From Lepidodermella squamata (Eukaryota > Gastrotricha): 64,000 nt of DNA. Shown in pieces: positions 25,042 through 36,700 of this stretch (its first letter is position 1; each line of letters starts with the position of its first letter). The stretch lies in NCBI GenBank assembly GCA_047495785.1, contig JBLDXI010000015.1, positions 806,001-870,000 of the forward strand, given 5' to 3'. Below the pieces are notes generated by a model. It ran no database searches. It was given only the letters and a program-made list of their open reading frames with translations, and was not told the DNA's origin. The translations under genes and the position numbers were made by a program.

Positions 25042-26275
25042 TAATTCGCTATAATGATTTTTTATGACGAAAATAAATTATTTACATGAAGATGTCACTG
25101 AATTATTATTTGATGCAAAATGTAAAAGATGAATTTCCTCCAGAGTTCAAGTTAGTCCCACGAAATCCCTTGTTGCCATTGCTGCGCGACTATCTCGAAA
25201 TCGTTGAAGGCTAGGAAACTGTTTACGCACGGCGAGTTTATCTATTCAAATAGACGTACGGTTTAACCTTTATGAAAGGTTGTTGAATAATATCAGCGAT
25301 AAGTTTATTATCCTGGTAAAGATGACTAATTTCATCCCAAAACCGACACATCAAATTTAAAGTAAATCTCGGAGCAACGTTTACCTCGAGGCTTGAAAAC
25401 AGGAGTATAGCTGAGCACGGGTACTCATACGGTCTAGCCCTATACAGGGAATCGATTTCACCTAAATCCTTTGGGTTTCGGAGCAGCCTTTAGTACTTAT
25501 GCTACTAACCTGTGAAGAACCGTATCCGTTCAACTCAACCAGCGATAATGAGATTCCAAGAATTGGCTGCGATGTTTTTTGCTTGTAGGTAGTGTCCGTC
25601 TAACACATATAACACATCCAATTACTAGTTACATTCCAATTTGTGCAACTTCAATGGCGCAAATCCCAAGGTGGTTGGAGCAATACTTGATTTTTAAGGA
25701 ATGTTATAAGCAAGGTAACTAAAATGTTGCTTTGGGACCCCCTCTTATCTCCCAATCAAAGAATCATTTCAAGACAAATATTGGCCTGGGTATCTAGCCA
25801 CCCGCCACCCGCAACCCACCCCCAAAATTTGACTGTCCCTAAATTCCGAGCTTTTTAGGTCTATTTTTACCCCATTTCGCGACTACCCACCCCCAATTTC
25901 GAAGGCTAGGTAAACCCTTGCTCTTAGTTGCTCTCGGAAGAAAAATGAGGATCCAACGATTGGCTTTTGCACCTGAAGTTCAGGTGAACATCGGCGGCTA
26001 ATTTTGCACCGTTTGTGCGGCTGCGCAAAAAAGAAATTTTCTTTATTTTTTCGGAAAACGGAAAACAGATGATGCGCCATCTGTTCATAATTTTTTCCCA
26101 AAATCGACCAGTCCAGAATTGCCAGTTAATTGTCAAGCCTTAAATCAGGTAAAAATCAGAGAAAAAAACACGACTCATTTGTTGCGTGAAATCGCTCTTT
26201 ACTTCGGCTTCAAATTGGCTTAAAAAATTACAAGTTGGTAACATCACGTAATTGTTAAAAATTCAGAAAAAAATG
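25042..26275. other. Intergenic spacer with a dispersed repeat
   Basis: Region between convergent zinc-finger genes. No coding sequence recognised; the only structure is the dispersed repeat copy at about 25791-25925. Confidence 0.45.
25791..25925. repeat. Dispersed repeat, copy A
   Basis: About 135 bp sharing order and much sequence with 39965-40090: TCTAGCCACCC, then CCACCCCCAAA, GAGCTTTT, and CATTTCGCGACTA before an AGGTAAA-like end. A family of unknown type, non-coding. Confidence 0.7.
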
Positions 26276-29200
26276 TCACATGATTTCGTTGTCGCCTACG
26301 ATCGAGTCGACAACCTCGACGACGCCGCCGTCGACGATCGTCATGCCCGGCGAGCCTGGGTCGTCGTACACCAAATCCTGGCTCGTCGAATGGCTCGACT
26401 TGCGGCCGCCTTTCTTGAGGTTGCTGCCACTACTACTACTCACGAGGCCATTGCTGTTGCTGCAATTTCGCTTCTGGTGCCGTTTCACACCGGAACTGGA
26501 CGAGAAGAGCCGGCCGCACGCGTCACACGTGAATGATTTTTTGCCGTGTGGATTAGACGAGGTGGATAGCAGTGACGAAGTAGCGGCATTTTGGTGGCTC
26601 AGTACAACATGATGCAGCGACGATGAGTTAGAGTTGCTCGTGCAGGCATTTGCGTTTTGGTGGAGGTGGCTGTGGTTGTGGTTGTGGCTGTTGTGGTGAT
26701 GACTCATCGGTTGATGCCCACGTTCATAGTGCTGCTGCTGGTGTTGTTTAGCGGCGTGGTCACGTAGTAGCTCAATGTCTAAGAACTGCTTGCCGCATGC
26801 TTGGCATTGGTATGCTGTCATATAAAAATTACAAAATTACACAAAGGGAATTTAAAAAATTTTAAATGTAAAAAAAATAATGAAATGATGAGGAATTTTC
26901 GAAAATCCTGTTCAAATTTTTGGCCTGAAAAAATAAAAACTTGAAGATCCAATCTAAAATCCGGGAAACTTCCATCATAAAATCTGCTCATCCTTTCGAC
27001 GATGCTATTTTTCTCACGGGAAAATGGCTTGAAAAAATATTTTTTTGAATTGCCAGTTCGGTAGTAGAGTCACGATTTTTAAAAGGGTCATTTGAAAAAC
27101 ACTTAAAACCACAGCGCAACACAAAACACCAATTTGCAGCAGGATAAAATTGCAACAAATAACTTATTTCTGTAACTTTTAAGTTCGATATAACAAGAAG
27201 AATAGGATAGGGGCAGTTTTTTACGCTCAATCCGAATATGAAAATCGAAAGGGACGATTTTCAATTTTTACCCGGATAGTACCCGGTTTTACCCGGTTTT
27301 TACCCGGTTTACCCGGTACCAACGTCCCTGACATTCAAACAATTACCACGGTCGTATTCCGCGCCCCCGATAACATCTATTGGTATGCCTGAATTTTACT
27401 TGTTTCACTAATGCCAAAAACAAGGTCGTGTGTTGCAAAAATGTGTGCTGCAAAATATTAAATTTTGTGTTGCACTTTGGTTATTTCTGTTACGCTGTGG
27501 TGGTGAGCCTTTGAAAAAATTAGTTTCCACGTTTATTTTCAGTGTATTTTTGTTTTCCGATTTTAAAAAAATTACAAAAAATCTAGTAATCTTATGGAAA
27601 TCCTATTGTCTAATTCCAGCCGCGTTATTTTGCGAAAAGGGATTCAATCTGATTTCCCGCGGAACCGTAAATAACGGGGAATCGAGGTTTTACTGAATCC
27701 TTTTGGGTCTTCCTGTTACCGGAACCAAATTTATGGTGAGCGGAACCTAATTTGGGGTTAGCGGAACCAATTTTGGAATTTTCTTGTGGCCTGAAATCCC
27801 TTTTCGGATATTTTTCGCGGGTCAACATTGACCGCAATAATTCTAAAAAAAAGTCACCAGTAAATTCAGCGTAAAGTCCTCTATAAGACAGGATGTTCGA
27901 TTCAGAACTCATTATGCGCCTAAAATTCGTAGAATTATTCAAAAAATGATTATTCAAAAAATGACGTAGAATTCGACTATGGTTCCGCAAAATGCAAATT
28001 TGGTTCCGCTCACCGTAAACTTGGTTCCGTTAAAAGATATTCTAAATCTTTTCCGTAATTTTCATCACAAAGTCTGATCATCTCTCTGTAAATATAGCCT
28101 AATTATGAATTTTAATTAAAAAACCAAAGACTAATAGAAAACATATATTTTCCTGAAAGTATTCCCCTTAGAGATTAGCGCTTGGTGTCAAGTTTTTGGT
28201 GCAAATACTGCCAAAATGTATCTTAATTTTTGATAATTTATCATAAAATTCCGAAAATTTGCTGTCGGATCAATTCTGCAACAAGCGACTATACGCTAAA
28301 ATTAGAACCTCCAATATTTTCCAACAATTTATCCAACACGCCATGCTAGAATAAATATAAATTTTCTCTGACGAAATTTGAAAAAAATGCCGCCAATTTG
28401 ACGTTTAATTTATATTTTTGGTATTCAAAGTGTAAATACCGTGTTGAGTGTTGTGCCGATCGACCATGCTCGGCTGCAGTTGCATCTGATGGCCGTGTTC
28501 CTGCTGTAAATATTGATGCTGCTGTTGATGTTGCTGCTGCTGCTGCAACATCAACTCTTCCTCGTCCTCGTGCTTCTTCGACTCGTGCTGCCGGTAGTGC
28601 CGGTAGAGATCATTCGACTGCGGGAAGGCACTGCCGCACAGCGGGCACTCGTACGCTCTCTGAACAAATTATTGAAAAAAATTAAAAAAATATATCAATT
28701 AATTTTGTTGTCGTAATTTTCGTACCTGGCCAGCATGTTGCACTCGCATGTGGGTATCAAGACCACCGGCTTGCAGAAACGTCTTCTGGCATATGTTACA
28801 CCGGTGACGAACGTTTGAATGTGCCTTAAATAAAATTCAGTTTATTCGTTTTTTTCGTTCAATTTTCGTTCAATTTAAATCCAAAATTTCGGTAATTTTT
28901 CAACATTTTCCAATCAGGTGAGAAACTTCAGGAAAAACTCGTAACGTAAGGATGGATGAACGGAGTGAGCACGCTACATTAAGGTTTCAGTGCTAGTTTT
29001 CCACCAATTACAGTTTTTCGACTATCTAAGCGTCCTTTGAATGTCAATTTTTTAAATAGATTAACAGAGCTCAGATCTCACTGTTACATTCAATTATTTT
29101 TTTCGTGTTCATGATTTCAATTATCGAAAATCTGAAAAAATTTTACAAATCAGTGAAAAGGATTGCACAATCCAGCTAAAATAAAAATCCATAATTTCAC

Positions 29201-29718
29201 CAAAAAATTCTCTTTCAAATTTTACGATCGATTAAAAATTCAAAATTACCTTTTAAAATTTTTCGAGTTAACTTCAGTTATTTTCAGTCCGGTCAATTTA
29301 AAAAAATGACTTTGGTGCCAACTTTTAACGCTAATAGATGTTCAACCTTGACAAACTGCCCCCTCACTTCAGCCCCTGGAAATATTGTTGTTGTTCTTCA
29401 CAACAATGAAAATTATTCTAACGGCTCAATACAAGCCAAAACACGTGACGAGCTGTGACGGCTGGCTGTTCAGTGTGAAAAAACTTAATGCTAAGTAAAT
29501 ATGTAGGCATGACCCACGCGTTCACCCAGTATTTTTAGAAAATGAGAAAAACTTGTGATGAATTTGAAAAGGCTTACTTTTCGCCGGTGCCAATACAAAG
29601 CTGACGGTTTATCGTATTCGAGGCCGCAAATTCGGCAGGTAAACGTTAGCGGGCCCGTGCGAATAGTGGCGCCGGCGCTTGGTTCATTCGTTATCTCATT
29701 CACTTTAACATCGTCCAT
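26276..29718 (-). CDS. C2H2 zinc-finger protein with Gln/His-rich regions, cluster member 5
   Basis: Four exons: 29718-29578, 28824-28726, 28659-28440 and 26814-26276 (999 nt, 332 aa). Fingers in order: FTCRICGLEY...HRRKAH spanning the first intron, HRCNICQKTF...HMRVQH, YECPLCGSAF...HYRQH, YQCQACGKQF...HAAKQH, and FTCDACGRLF with a final C in place of the second His (HQKRNC). Between fingers three and four is a poly-Gln/His tract, and after finger four a His/Asn-rich tract. The C-terminus is Ser/Gly-rich and then acidic. It lacks the linker and split-finger intron of the other members, so it may be an independent gene that merely neighbours the cluster. The second intron is 1.6 kb and holds an inverted-repeat element. 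Probable nuclear regulator. Confidence 0.8.
27270..27322. repeat. TACCCGGTTT short tandem repeat
   Basis: Four to five imperfect copies of TACCCGGTTT with variable T runs. Confidence 0.7.
27720..28029. mobile_element. Small inverted-repeat element
   Basis: A 310-bp segment whose 28-bp ends (27720-27747 and 28002-28029) are inverted copies matching at 26 of 28 bases, with the core GGTGAGCGGAACC. Flanks suggest TTA. No coding capacity; probably a non-autonomous DNA transposon. Confidence 0.6.
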
Positions 29719-30125
29719 TCACAAAAAATGGCGATATTACAATTAAATTAGCATAAATTCCCTAGATAAAAAAATTAGAAATAAAGTATTAAACTGCAGA
29801 GAAATGCATTGAAAAAAACATTAAATTCTAGGAAAAATTTAAAAAATGTCTCTTCATTCAAACTTTTTTTCAATTCCAACAAATATGATCTTGCCTTGTC
29901 GATTTTCGCACGCAATCCGTAAAAAATTGAGCCATCTATAAAAAATCCTAGAAAAGGGATTGATTTTCAAAATATTTTTGATTGAAAATCATGAACACAA
30001 AATTGCGTATTAAAAGCAATTTTGGAATTAAGTTCATTTATTGGAATTAAGCATCAAGAAAAAAATTGTAAATATATTATTTAAGTGCAAGGCATCGTCA
30101 TAGTAACCGTTTTATATCACCAATG
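29719..30125. other. Intergenic spacer
   Basis: AT-rich; nothing recognised. Confidence 0.4.
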
Positions 30126-31019
30126 TCACTGCCTTTTGTTTTTCCGATTCAAAAACGCACCAATTGCATTTGAAACTTCAACCGACTGCCAGCGGTTACC
30201 CATCGCCTCCATTTCCTCCGAAATCGCCCGCTTCAATTCGTCCTTATTGCGACCTCTGATCACTTGTTTGATCACTTTAACGGCATTTGGCGGGAATTTC
30301 GCGATTTCCCCCGCGATTTTCGCGCATTCCTCATCGAAATTAGCACCAGATTTGATAATTCGATTTACCAGCCCGAATTGCAGCGCTTCTTGCGCGGTTA
30401 ATTTCCGCCCGAATAGCAGCAAATCGTTAGCTATTTGCGGCCCGAAAAGCAGCGGAAATGTATAACTCGACCCGGCCTCAGCCACGAAACCAATCGAGCT
30501 GAACGGGGCCGTGAAAAACGCGTTTTCCACCGAAATCACGTGATCGCAATGGGCTAAAGCGGTCAGTCCTATGCCAATCCCTGGTCCGTTGATACAGGCA
30601 ACGATTGGGATAGGGCAGTCGATGAACGATTCGACAAGAAATCGAACATCGCTCGCAATTTTCGCGCAGCTTTTTTCACGAATTTTCGGGTCGGTTTCCG
30701 GTTTTAGGCAGTAGGATTTTTCGGCAAAGTCTTGCAGGTCGAGGCCAGAGCAGAAAACGTCGCCGGATTGCGACCAGAGAACGACCCGCGTTGACGAATC
30801 AGCCGCGGCTTGCCGGATTTTCTCGCCCAATTCGCGCATCATTGCGAACGTGACAGCGTTTTTTCGCTTCTCATTTTCGATTCTGACTCTCGTGACGCCC
30901 GGGTATTTTTCTAATTTTGTCAGCGAGATTGAACTCGGCGTTGCTTTAGACGAGGAGAAAGCACGCGATGATACAACTGCTAGGCGATTGAATCTCGTCG
31001 CCAATGATGAAATAATCAT
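30126..31019 (-). CDS. Enoyl-CoA isomerase/hydratase family protein, copy 1
   Basis: Single-exon gene of 297 aa. The first ~25 residues are Arg/Ser-rich without acidic residues (MIISSLATRFNRLAVVSSRA), a plausible mitochondrial presequence. No peroxisomal SKL-type tripeptide ends the protein (NKRQ). The crotonase fold is evident: FCSGLDLQDF for the first oxyanion-hole loop, INGPGIGIGLTAL for the second, then AEAGSSY, whose Glu aligns with the catalytic acid of delta3,delta2-enoyl-CoA isomerases, and LLFGRKLTAQEALQFGLVNRI. It would shift the double bond of unsaturated enoyl-CoAs so they can continue through beta-oxidation. It lacks introns, unlike nearly all neighbours, and has a close tandem copy 1 kb away. 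Isomerase is favoured over hydratase because only one of the two hydratase Glu positions is obvious. Confidence 0.85.
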   Translation of the reverse strand: MIISSLATRFNRLAVVSSRAFSSSKATPSSISLTKLEKYPGVTRVRIENEKRKNAVTFAMMRELGEKIRQAAADSSTRVVLWSQSGDVFCSGLDLQDFAEKSYCLKPETDPKIREKSCAKIASDVRFLVESFIDCPIPIVACINGPGIGIGLTALAHCDHVISVENAFFTAPFSSIGFVAEAGSSYTFPLLFGPQIANDLLLFGRKLTAQEALQFGLVNRIIKSGANFDEECAKIAGEIAKFPPNAVKVIKQVIRGRNKDELKRAISEEMEAMGNRWQSVEVSNAIGAFLNRKNKRQ

Positions 31020-32066
31020 GACTTAAAAACCTTGAAGGCGAGATGAAAATTTAATTCCTCTCCAAGTAAAAATGTTGAAATTTCTTGAATAAATTTTCTC
31101 GAATTAGGCTATTCCCAGCATCAAACTTTCAGTGGATTCCGAATTTCCAGATGTGCAAGTAAGATCGACTGAGAGTGAAGAAATTACCGTTGACAATTAG
31201 AAAGAGGGGTTTCGACATTTTTCACATCATGAGATTTTGTTGCTGCTTTCAAGATCAAAGAAAGATGAGTCGAACGACGTTAAAAAGAGGTCGATAGTCA
31301 TTAGGATTGCTGAGAATCTGGGCTTTAAAATCAACATCGGAAATGCACATTTCGGAAAAAGATTGCCAACAAATTTGAATTTTTTTCGCATCAATTAATA
31401 GCTCTTGAGTCTTTTAAGGAGGTTTACAGGTCGCTAGAGGTCGGAAATTTCAAAATTTTGAAATCCTCAAGGCTCAAGAACAACTGAATAGGTAAGTAAA
31501 TGTTGGAAGAATAGTCCTTGTTCAAGTCGAACACAATTTTCGCGATTGGTTTAAAAAATACAGAAAATTCGCGAAAACTCACTCTTCACTTGTTAACGGT
31601 AAAAAACATCAAGGTTTCAAATCGTTAGCTTTCACATCAATTTTTCGGAGCTTGAATGTTGGTAATTGAGACTTCCAATTCCAGGAACCATATTTCAGCT
31701 AAAATTGATTGCGATTTTTTTGCACCACGTTATCTCATTGTTATGAAAACTTCACTACTAAGAGGCTTAATACATTTTTACATACCTAAACGCGATGTTA
31801 AGCATGTAAGAATAGCAAGAAAAAATTATTAGTAAGAAAAGCTATTTAACAGCAGCTCACTTCAATCTAAGAAAAAATTCCCGCAAGAACTGAGCACCTT
31901 AATCAACGTTTTCAATCGAGAAGTGAAAGATATCGTTATACAGCCACAAACAGACATTAATCGAGCGAAAAAAAATTTGGAAAATTCAGAAAATCAAAAA
32001 GATTTATTTAATATTGAGATATTAATAACTATCAGAGTGAAAGACTATAGTTACTGTTAATAGATA
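31020..32066. other. Intergenic spacer between tandem isomerase genes
   Basis: About 1 kb, AT-rich, no gene or repeat recognised. Confidence 0.45.
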
Positions 32067-32951
32067 CTATTTCGGCTTGTTTTTGCGATCGAAAAACGAG
32101 CCCATCGCCACGGAGACTTCACGCGAGTTCCACCGCTGCCTCATCGCCACCATTTCTTCAGCAATAACCCGCTTTATTTCCGCCTTATCCCGGCCGCGAA
32201 TAACTTGTTTAATCACTTTAACGGCATTTGGCGGGAATTTCGCAATTTCCCCAGCAATTTTCGCACATTCTTCATCGAAATTTGCGCCGGATTTGAAAAT
32301 TCGATTTACCAACCCGAATTTCAGCGCTTCATCCGCGGTTAATTTCCGCCCGAATAGCAACAAATCGTTGGCGAGTTGCGGCCCGAAAATTTGCGGGAAT
32401 AAATAACTCGACGCGGCTTCAACTACAAAAGCGTTGTAGCTGAACGGGGCGAGGAAAAACGCGTTTTCCACCGAAATCACGTGGTCACAGTGGGCCAGGG
32501 CGGTCAGGCCTACGCCTATCGCTGGTCCGTTTATGCAGGCCACAACTGGGACGGGGCAGTCGATGAACGATTCGATGAGATAGCCGAGACAGCGGATGCT
32601 TTCAACGCTGTTTTCGTCGCGAATTTTCGGGTCGATATCAGGCTGCAGGCAGTGGGATTTTTCGACGAAATCTTGCAGGTCGAGGCCGGAGCAGAACATT
32701 TGACCGGTTTGAGACCAGAGAATTACGCGCGTTGACGAATCAGCCGCGGCCGCGCGGATTTTGTCGCCCAATTCGCGCATCATTGCGAATGTTAGCGCGT
32801 TTTTTCGCTTCTCATTTTCGATTCGGACTCTCGTGACGCCGGGGTAGTTCTCCAATTTTGTCAAAGAAATCGAATTCGCGTTCAATTTTGAGGAGGATAA
32901 GGATCGCGACGCCACCAGGCGGCAGAATCTCACTCGATTCAAAGCAAACAT
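32067..32951 (-). CDS. Enoyl-CoA isomerase/hydratase family protein, copy 2
   Basis: Single-exon gene of 294 aa, clearly a tandem duplicate of the one at 30126-31019. Long identical blocks include YPGVTRVRIENEKRKNA and EIAKFPPNAVKVIKQVIRGR. It keeps the oxyanion-hole loops (FCSGLDLQDF, INGPAIGVGLTAL) and the acidic residue (VEAASSY). Differences concentrate in the N-terminal targeting region, around the acyl-binding segment (LAPFSYNAFVVEA against TAPFSSIGFVAEA), and at the C-terminus. The two copies may therefore differ in chain-length or isomer preference. The intact frame argues that both are functional. Shared lack of introns means the ancestral copy was already intronless before duplication. 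Confidence 0.85.
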   Translation of the reverse strand: MFALNRVRFCRLVASRSLSSSKLNANSISLTKLENYPGVTRVRIENEKRKNALTFAMMRELGDKIRAAAADSSTRVILWSQTGQMFCSGLDLQDFVEKSHCLQPDIDPKIRDENSVESIRCLGYLIESFIDCPVPVVACINGPAIGVGLTALAHCDHVISVENAFFLAPFSYNAFVVEAASSYLFPQIFGPQLANDLLLFGRKLTADEALKFGLVNRIFKSGANFDEECAKIAGEIAKFPPNAVKVIKQVIRGRDKAEIKRVIAEEMVAMRQRWNSREVSVAMGSFFDRKNKPK

Positions 32952-33765
32952 TGAAATTAAAAATCTTTAAGAAATCAGAAAAAAATAATTAAATTTTTGA
33001 TGAATTCAAATTCGAATAAAGGTATTAAATATTGCGTAGAAGATCCAGTCAAATTTTAGACAGAATTCGACTATTTTTCACACAATTATGGGACATACTA
33101 TTCCTCCTTTTTGTGAAAAATTTATCTGAGAGAACAATCGAAAAGCACACCTAACCCTAACCCTGACGCTTAAAAATCGGCTTGTAGCATATTCATCAAA
33201 TGACCATTTTTGAGAAATACTTTTGCAGACCGAATCCCTTTTTTACGCCCGCTTTGACTGATGTGACAGCCATTTTTTCATTCAAGGTGGATTCAAGGCG
33301 TGGCCAATAATTTTCAAGTGTAATTGTCTGTATATTTTTCCATTTTCATTTCTCACAGCAACGACTCCTAGGTGATTTTTTAATAAGAATTTCTCTAGGT
33401 CAAATATCCAAAACTTGTCAAATATCTCAGCTGCCCCGTAATAAAATGGCTCGTTTAATTTTTAACTGATGATGGCAATAAAAATGCTAGCTTCGCCTAA
33501 TTTCTTAACACGTTAAATTCTCCTCAACGTTAGTACATAAAGAAACGCGCGAAATACCTATACATTAGCAAGAACAATTTAATATGAACTAATAATGTTT
33601 ACCAAAAAATCCTCCAACTCTAACAGCAAGTCGAGACATGCAAAAAAACAACCGGCTTTATTCAATCAATTTTGAGCTAATTTCAATTGATTTCAAAACC
33701 GAAATATTACAGCAACAACAATACAGCAGATTCATTCCAAATAAAATTGCACATATTTTTTCGTA
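32952..33765. other. Intergenic spacer
   Basis: AT-rich spacer, including the 3' side of the choline transporter gene. Nothing else recognised. Confidence 0.4.
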
Positions 33766-36700
33766 TCACACTCTCGACGCAACCGAAGTATCGAGCAGCA
33801 ACAACGCACTGGCATTTTTCACGGCCGCAGCACTCTGCGCCGATTGCTCAACATTTCGCCTCGCAAAACACGAAAATTTCGACCTCAAATCGTATTTTTC
33901 GTAAATAAACGACAACAACGGAATCGATAAACAAGAAATTGAAACAACCAAAATTCGATGTGGGAAATTGTCAGGGTACGGCAGTAATTTCGGCAGATTA
34001 ACGCCCGGCTCGCCGGCGGAGAATCGTGCGAAAACCGCGAAAATAAACGTCGCAATTGAGCCGAAAAAATTCGCATATTTCGAAAATAACGCAACAGTCA
34101 ATTGGGGTAAAACTAGGCAAAACACTAAATCAGCAGCTAGGGCGAACATTGCGTAGACCGATGACGTTAGCACGGCGAGTAACGTCGCTAAAAATCCGAT
34201 AACAACAACAGAAATTCGCTGAACCCACAACAGCTCGCTTTCACTGGATTGCGGCCGGAATAGCGGTTTATAAATGTTGAAAGTAAACATGGAACTAGAG
34301 CCTAAAATCGCAGAATCCATCGATGAAAACACGCCGGCGGCTATTGCGGCCAGCCCGGCCACCGCTGCCCAGTTTGAATTTGTTAAATACCGGAATGAAA
34401 ACGGCAAAATGAGGCTAGAGTCATGAATTGGGTCTAAATTTCGGCCTAACTCTGTCGCGTTAAAATTGGCGTTTTTCGCCGCTAGGCCGACAATAGCTGG
34501 CGGGATGGCGACTATTAGCGCGGAAATTCCGCCGAAAAATGACAGTAATTGAGCGTGAAGTGGGGTTTTAGCGGATAAAACTCGTTGGAAATACGCCTGC
34601 CACGGGATTGAGCCTAACGACATAGCTACGGCTAAGTCAAGCCATGATAACCAATTTTGTGAATTTAAATCACCCATCCAGTTGATTTCCGTCGAGTTGC
34701 TCTGCGTGAATAGCGGCACGGCCGGGTCGGTGATCATCAGGCCGAATCCGAGCCATAGTCCGACGAGGATAGTGAACATTTGAAGGACGTCCGTGTACGC
34801 GACGGCTAGCATTTGTCCGAAAAATGTGTAGATCACAGTTAGCAGGGCGGAGCATGGAATGGCGATTTCGCGAGATACGTCCAGTAACACTTCCAGAGTC
34901 GTTCCTAAAATAAAATATAGAAAAATTGAATTTAGACGAAAATGCACAATTACATAAGTAGATTGAATTCTAGCACTTGAATGCTTCTCTATATATGCCT
35001 TAAAAAATTGAATTTTCCTCATAGTGTTTTTCAATTCTTTCATTAAATTATTTTTTACTTTCATAAGATATAAATCACAATTCTCGGAATCTATTGGAGA
35101 TTTTTCCAACTTTTGCTTTCAGTTTCTTATGGCCTCCCCGGCTCCTCTAAATTCCGAGACAAGGAATACGTCCAATAACGCGTCATCGAACCCTACGGCT
35201 GCCAACCGGAAAGGCTCGAATCCCGGAAGACCGAATAAGTCTTCCCGCGCCCGTGCCCCCAAACCAACATGGGGAGATCGAGTCGAAGCCTCTGATATTA
35301 ACAGTAGCAAGACCTGCAGCATATTCACCCGCGGACCCGGATTATCGGAGGTGTCAAAAACCTTCGTCCCCGGAGCCTATCCTGAGCTAACAAAGCTTGG
35401 CTTAGGTGAGCCTCTCATTGAAGAGTGGTTCTGTCCAGACATCATGACTCAGGTGAACACCTCGCTGCTGTGCATCACCCGGTCCTCGTCGTGGAATAAT
35501 GCTGTTTACTATAGTGAGCAGATACACGGCCAAGGTCAAGGTGAGTTCGTAGTACGAATCAATGCTATGATAGCATTGGCTCTTGCACAGCGCATCTCGC
35601 TATTCAGTTTCTCTATTCTTCCACATTCTCAAACATTACGTCACCACTTTTTAGGCGGTAATACGTTGGTTCGCTGATTGGTTCATTCGAATGCGACGCG
35701 GGCGATTCAAACGGGCGATTTTTCTGAGATTGTCAACGCTTTTACTCCATTTTGTGCTATTTTTCACCCAATCCCGCGCGACCTTGCCAGAAAAACTAGA
35801 TTTTCATGAAAAAAAAATGCTCGTTTGAATTGAACGCGCCGCACTCGAATGAACATTTTCAACAATCTCGCATTTGAGCCATCTTCAAGTGATTAAGCGA
35901 TTCGCCCGCAATCCTGAGCTTGTACTCTATAGACTCCCCTAATATTTTTTTCTCCCTGATAAATTATGCTGCCTTCGAATTTTGGGACATGCTCTGAGAT
36001 GACAAAGCTCAATTGAATAAATAACCGATTTATCACTTCGTTATTCTATAAAATTCTCCAAGTAAGAGTCACGAATTTGTCTCTACACGTTCATCTTTTT
36101 GCTTAAAATAATATTTTGTTAGGCCAAAATCGGACCTGGCGGAAATTATCGGGACAGTGGCGAAAATCCACGAGCGCTGAATTCTCAGGCCTCTTTTGGG
36201 TCTCTTCCTAGTCTACTACATTCTGCCCGCCTTGGCCTTCAGCGTTCAGAAGACGAACTGGACGGTGAGTTTTCGTTATTAGTCCCGAAGGTCAAATCAT
36301 CGAGCTAACAACGCTCGTCAAGGCCGTCCCGGAATCAAGTTCCCATACCTTTTTCTGTTCTTCATCTCGCACGTTATCTCTTCTCATTATTCAATTCACC
36401 GTAAATACCGAATTAAACACAAGACTTGCTTAAACCAACTGGGAACGTGCCAAAGGACACTTTGTTCATTGTATGAACAATAAAAAACGGCGCTTCCATC
36501 AACGTTGGCTAAAAAGACCTTGTGCGACTTCGAGGACTTCCGAAGAGAGGCCTCCGAGTTTGATCGGAAGACCCTGAACCAGGTTTTCTATCAGGCTAAA
36601 CAGGAAAAGGGTGCTGCTCAGTGGCCCTCACCGGGATCAGGTTCGCGGCGGACTCCTGGCCGACCTGCGCCATGCCGTGGGCCGAGGCTGACTTTTAATG

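Larger units (their letters stand above)
26815..28439 (-). other. Intron 3 of zinc-finger gene 5
   Basis: A 1625-nt intron. It contains a short cluster of ACCCGGTTT units (about 27270-27322) and the inverted-repeat element at 27720-28029. No gene recognised. Confidence 0.5.

Noticed and set aside
33151-33164. CTAACCCTAACCCT, telomere-like
   Set aside because: Only about two units, no array; chance or minor interstitial repeat.
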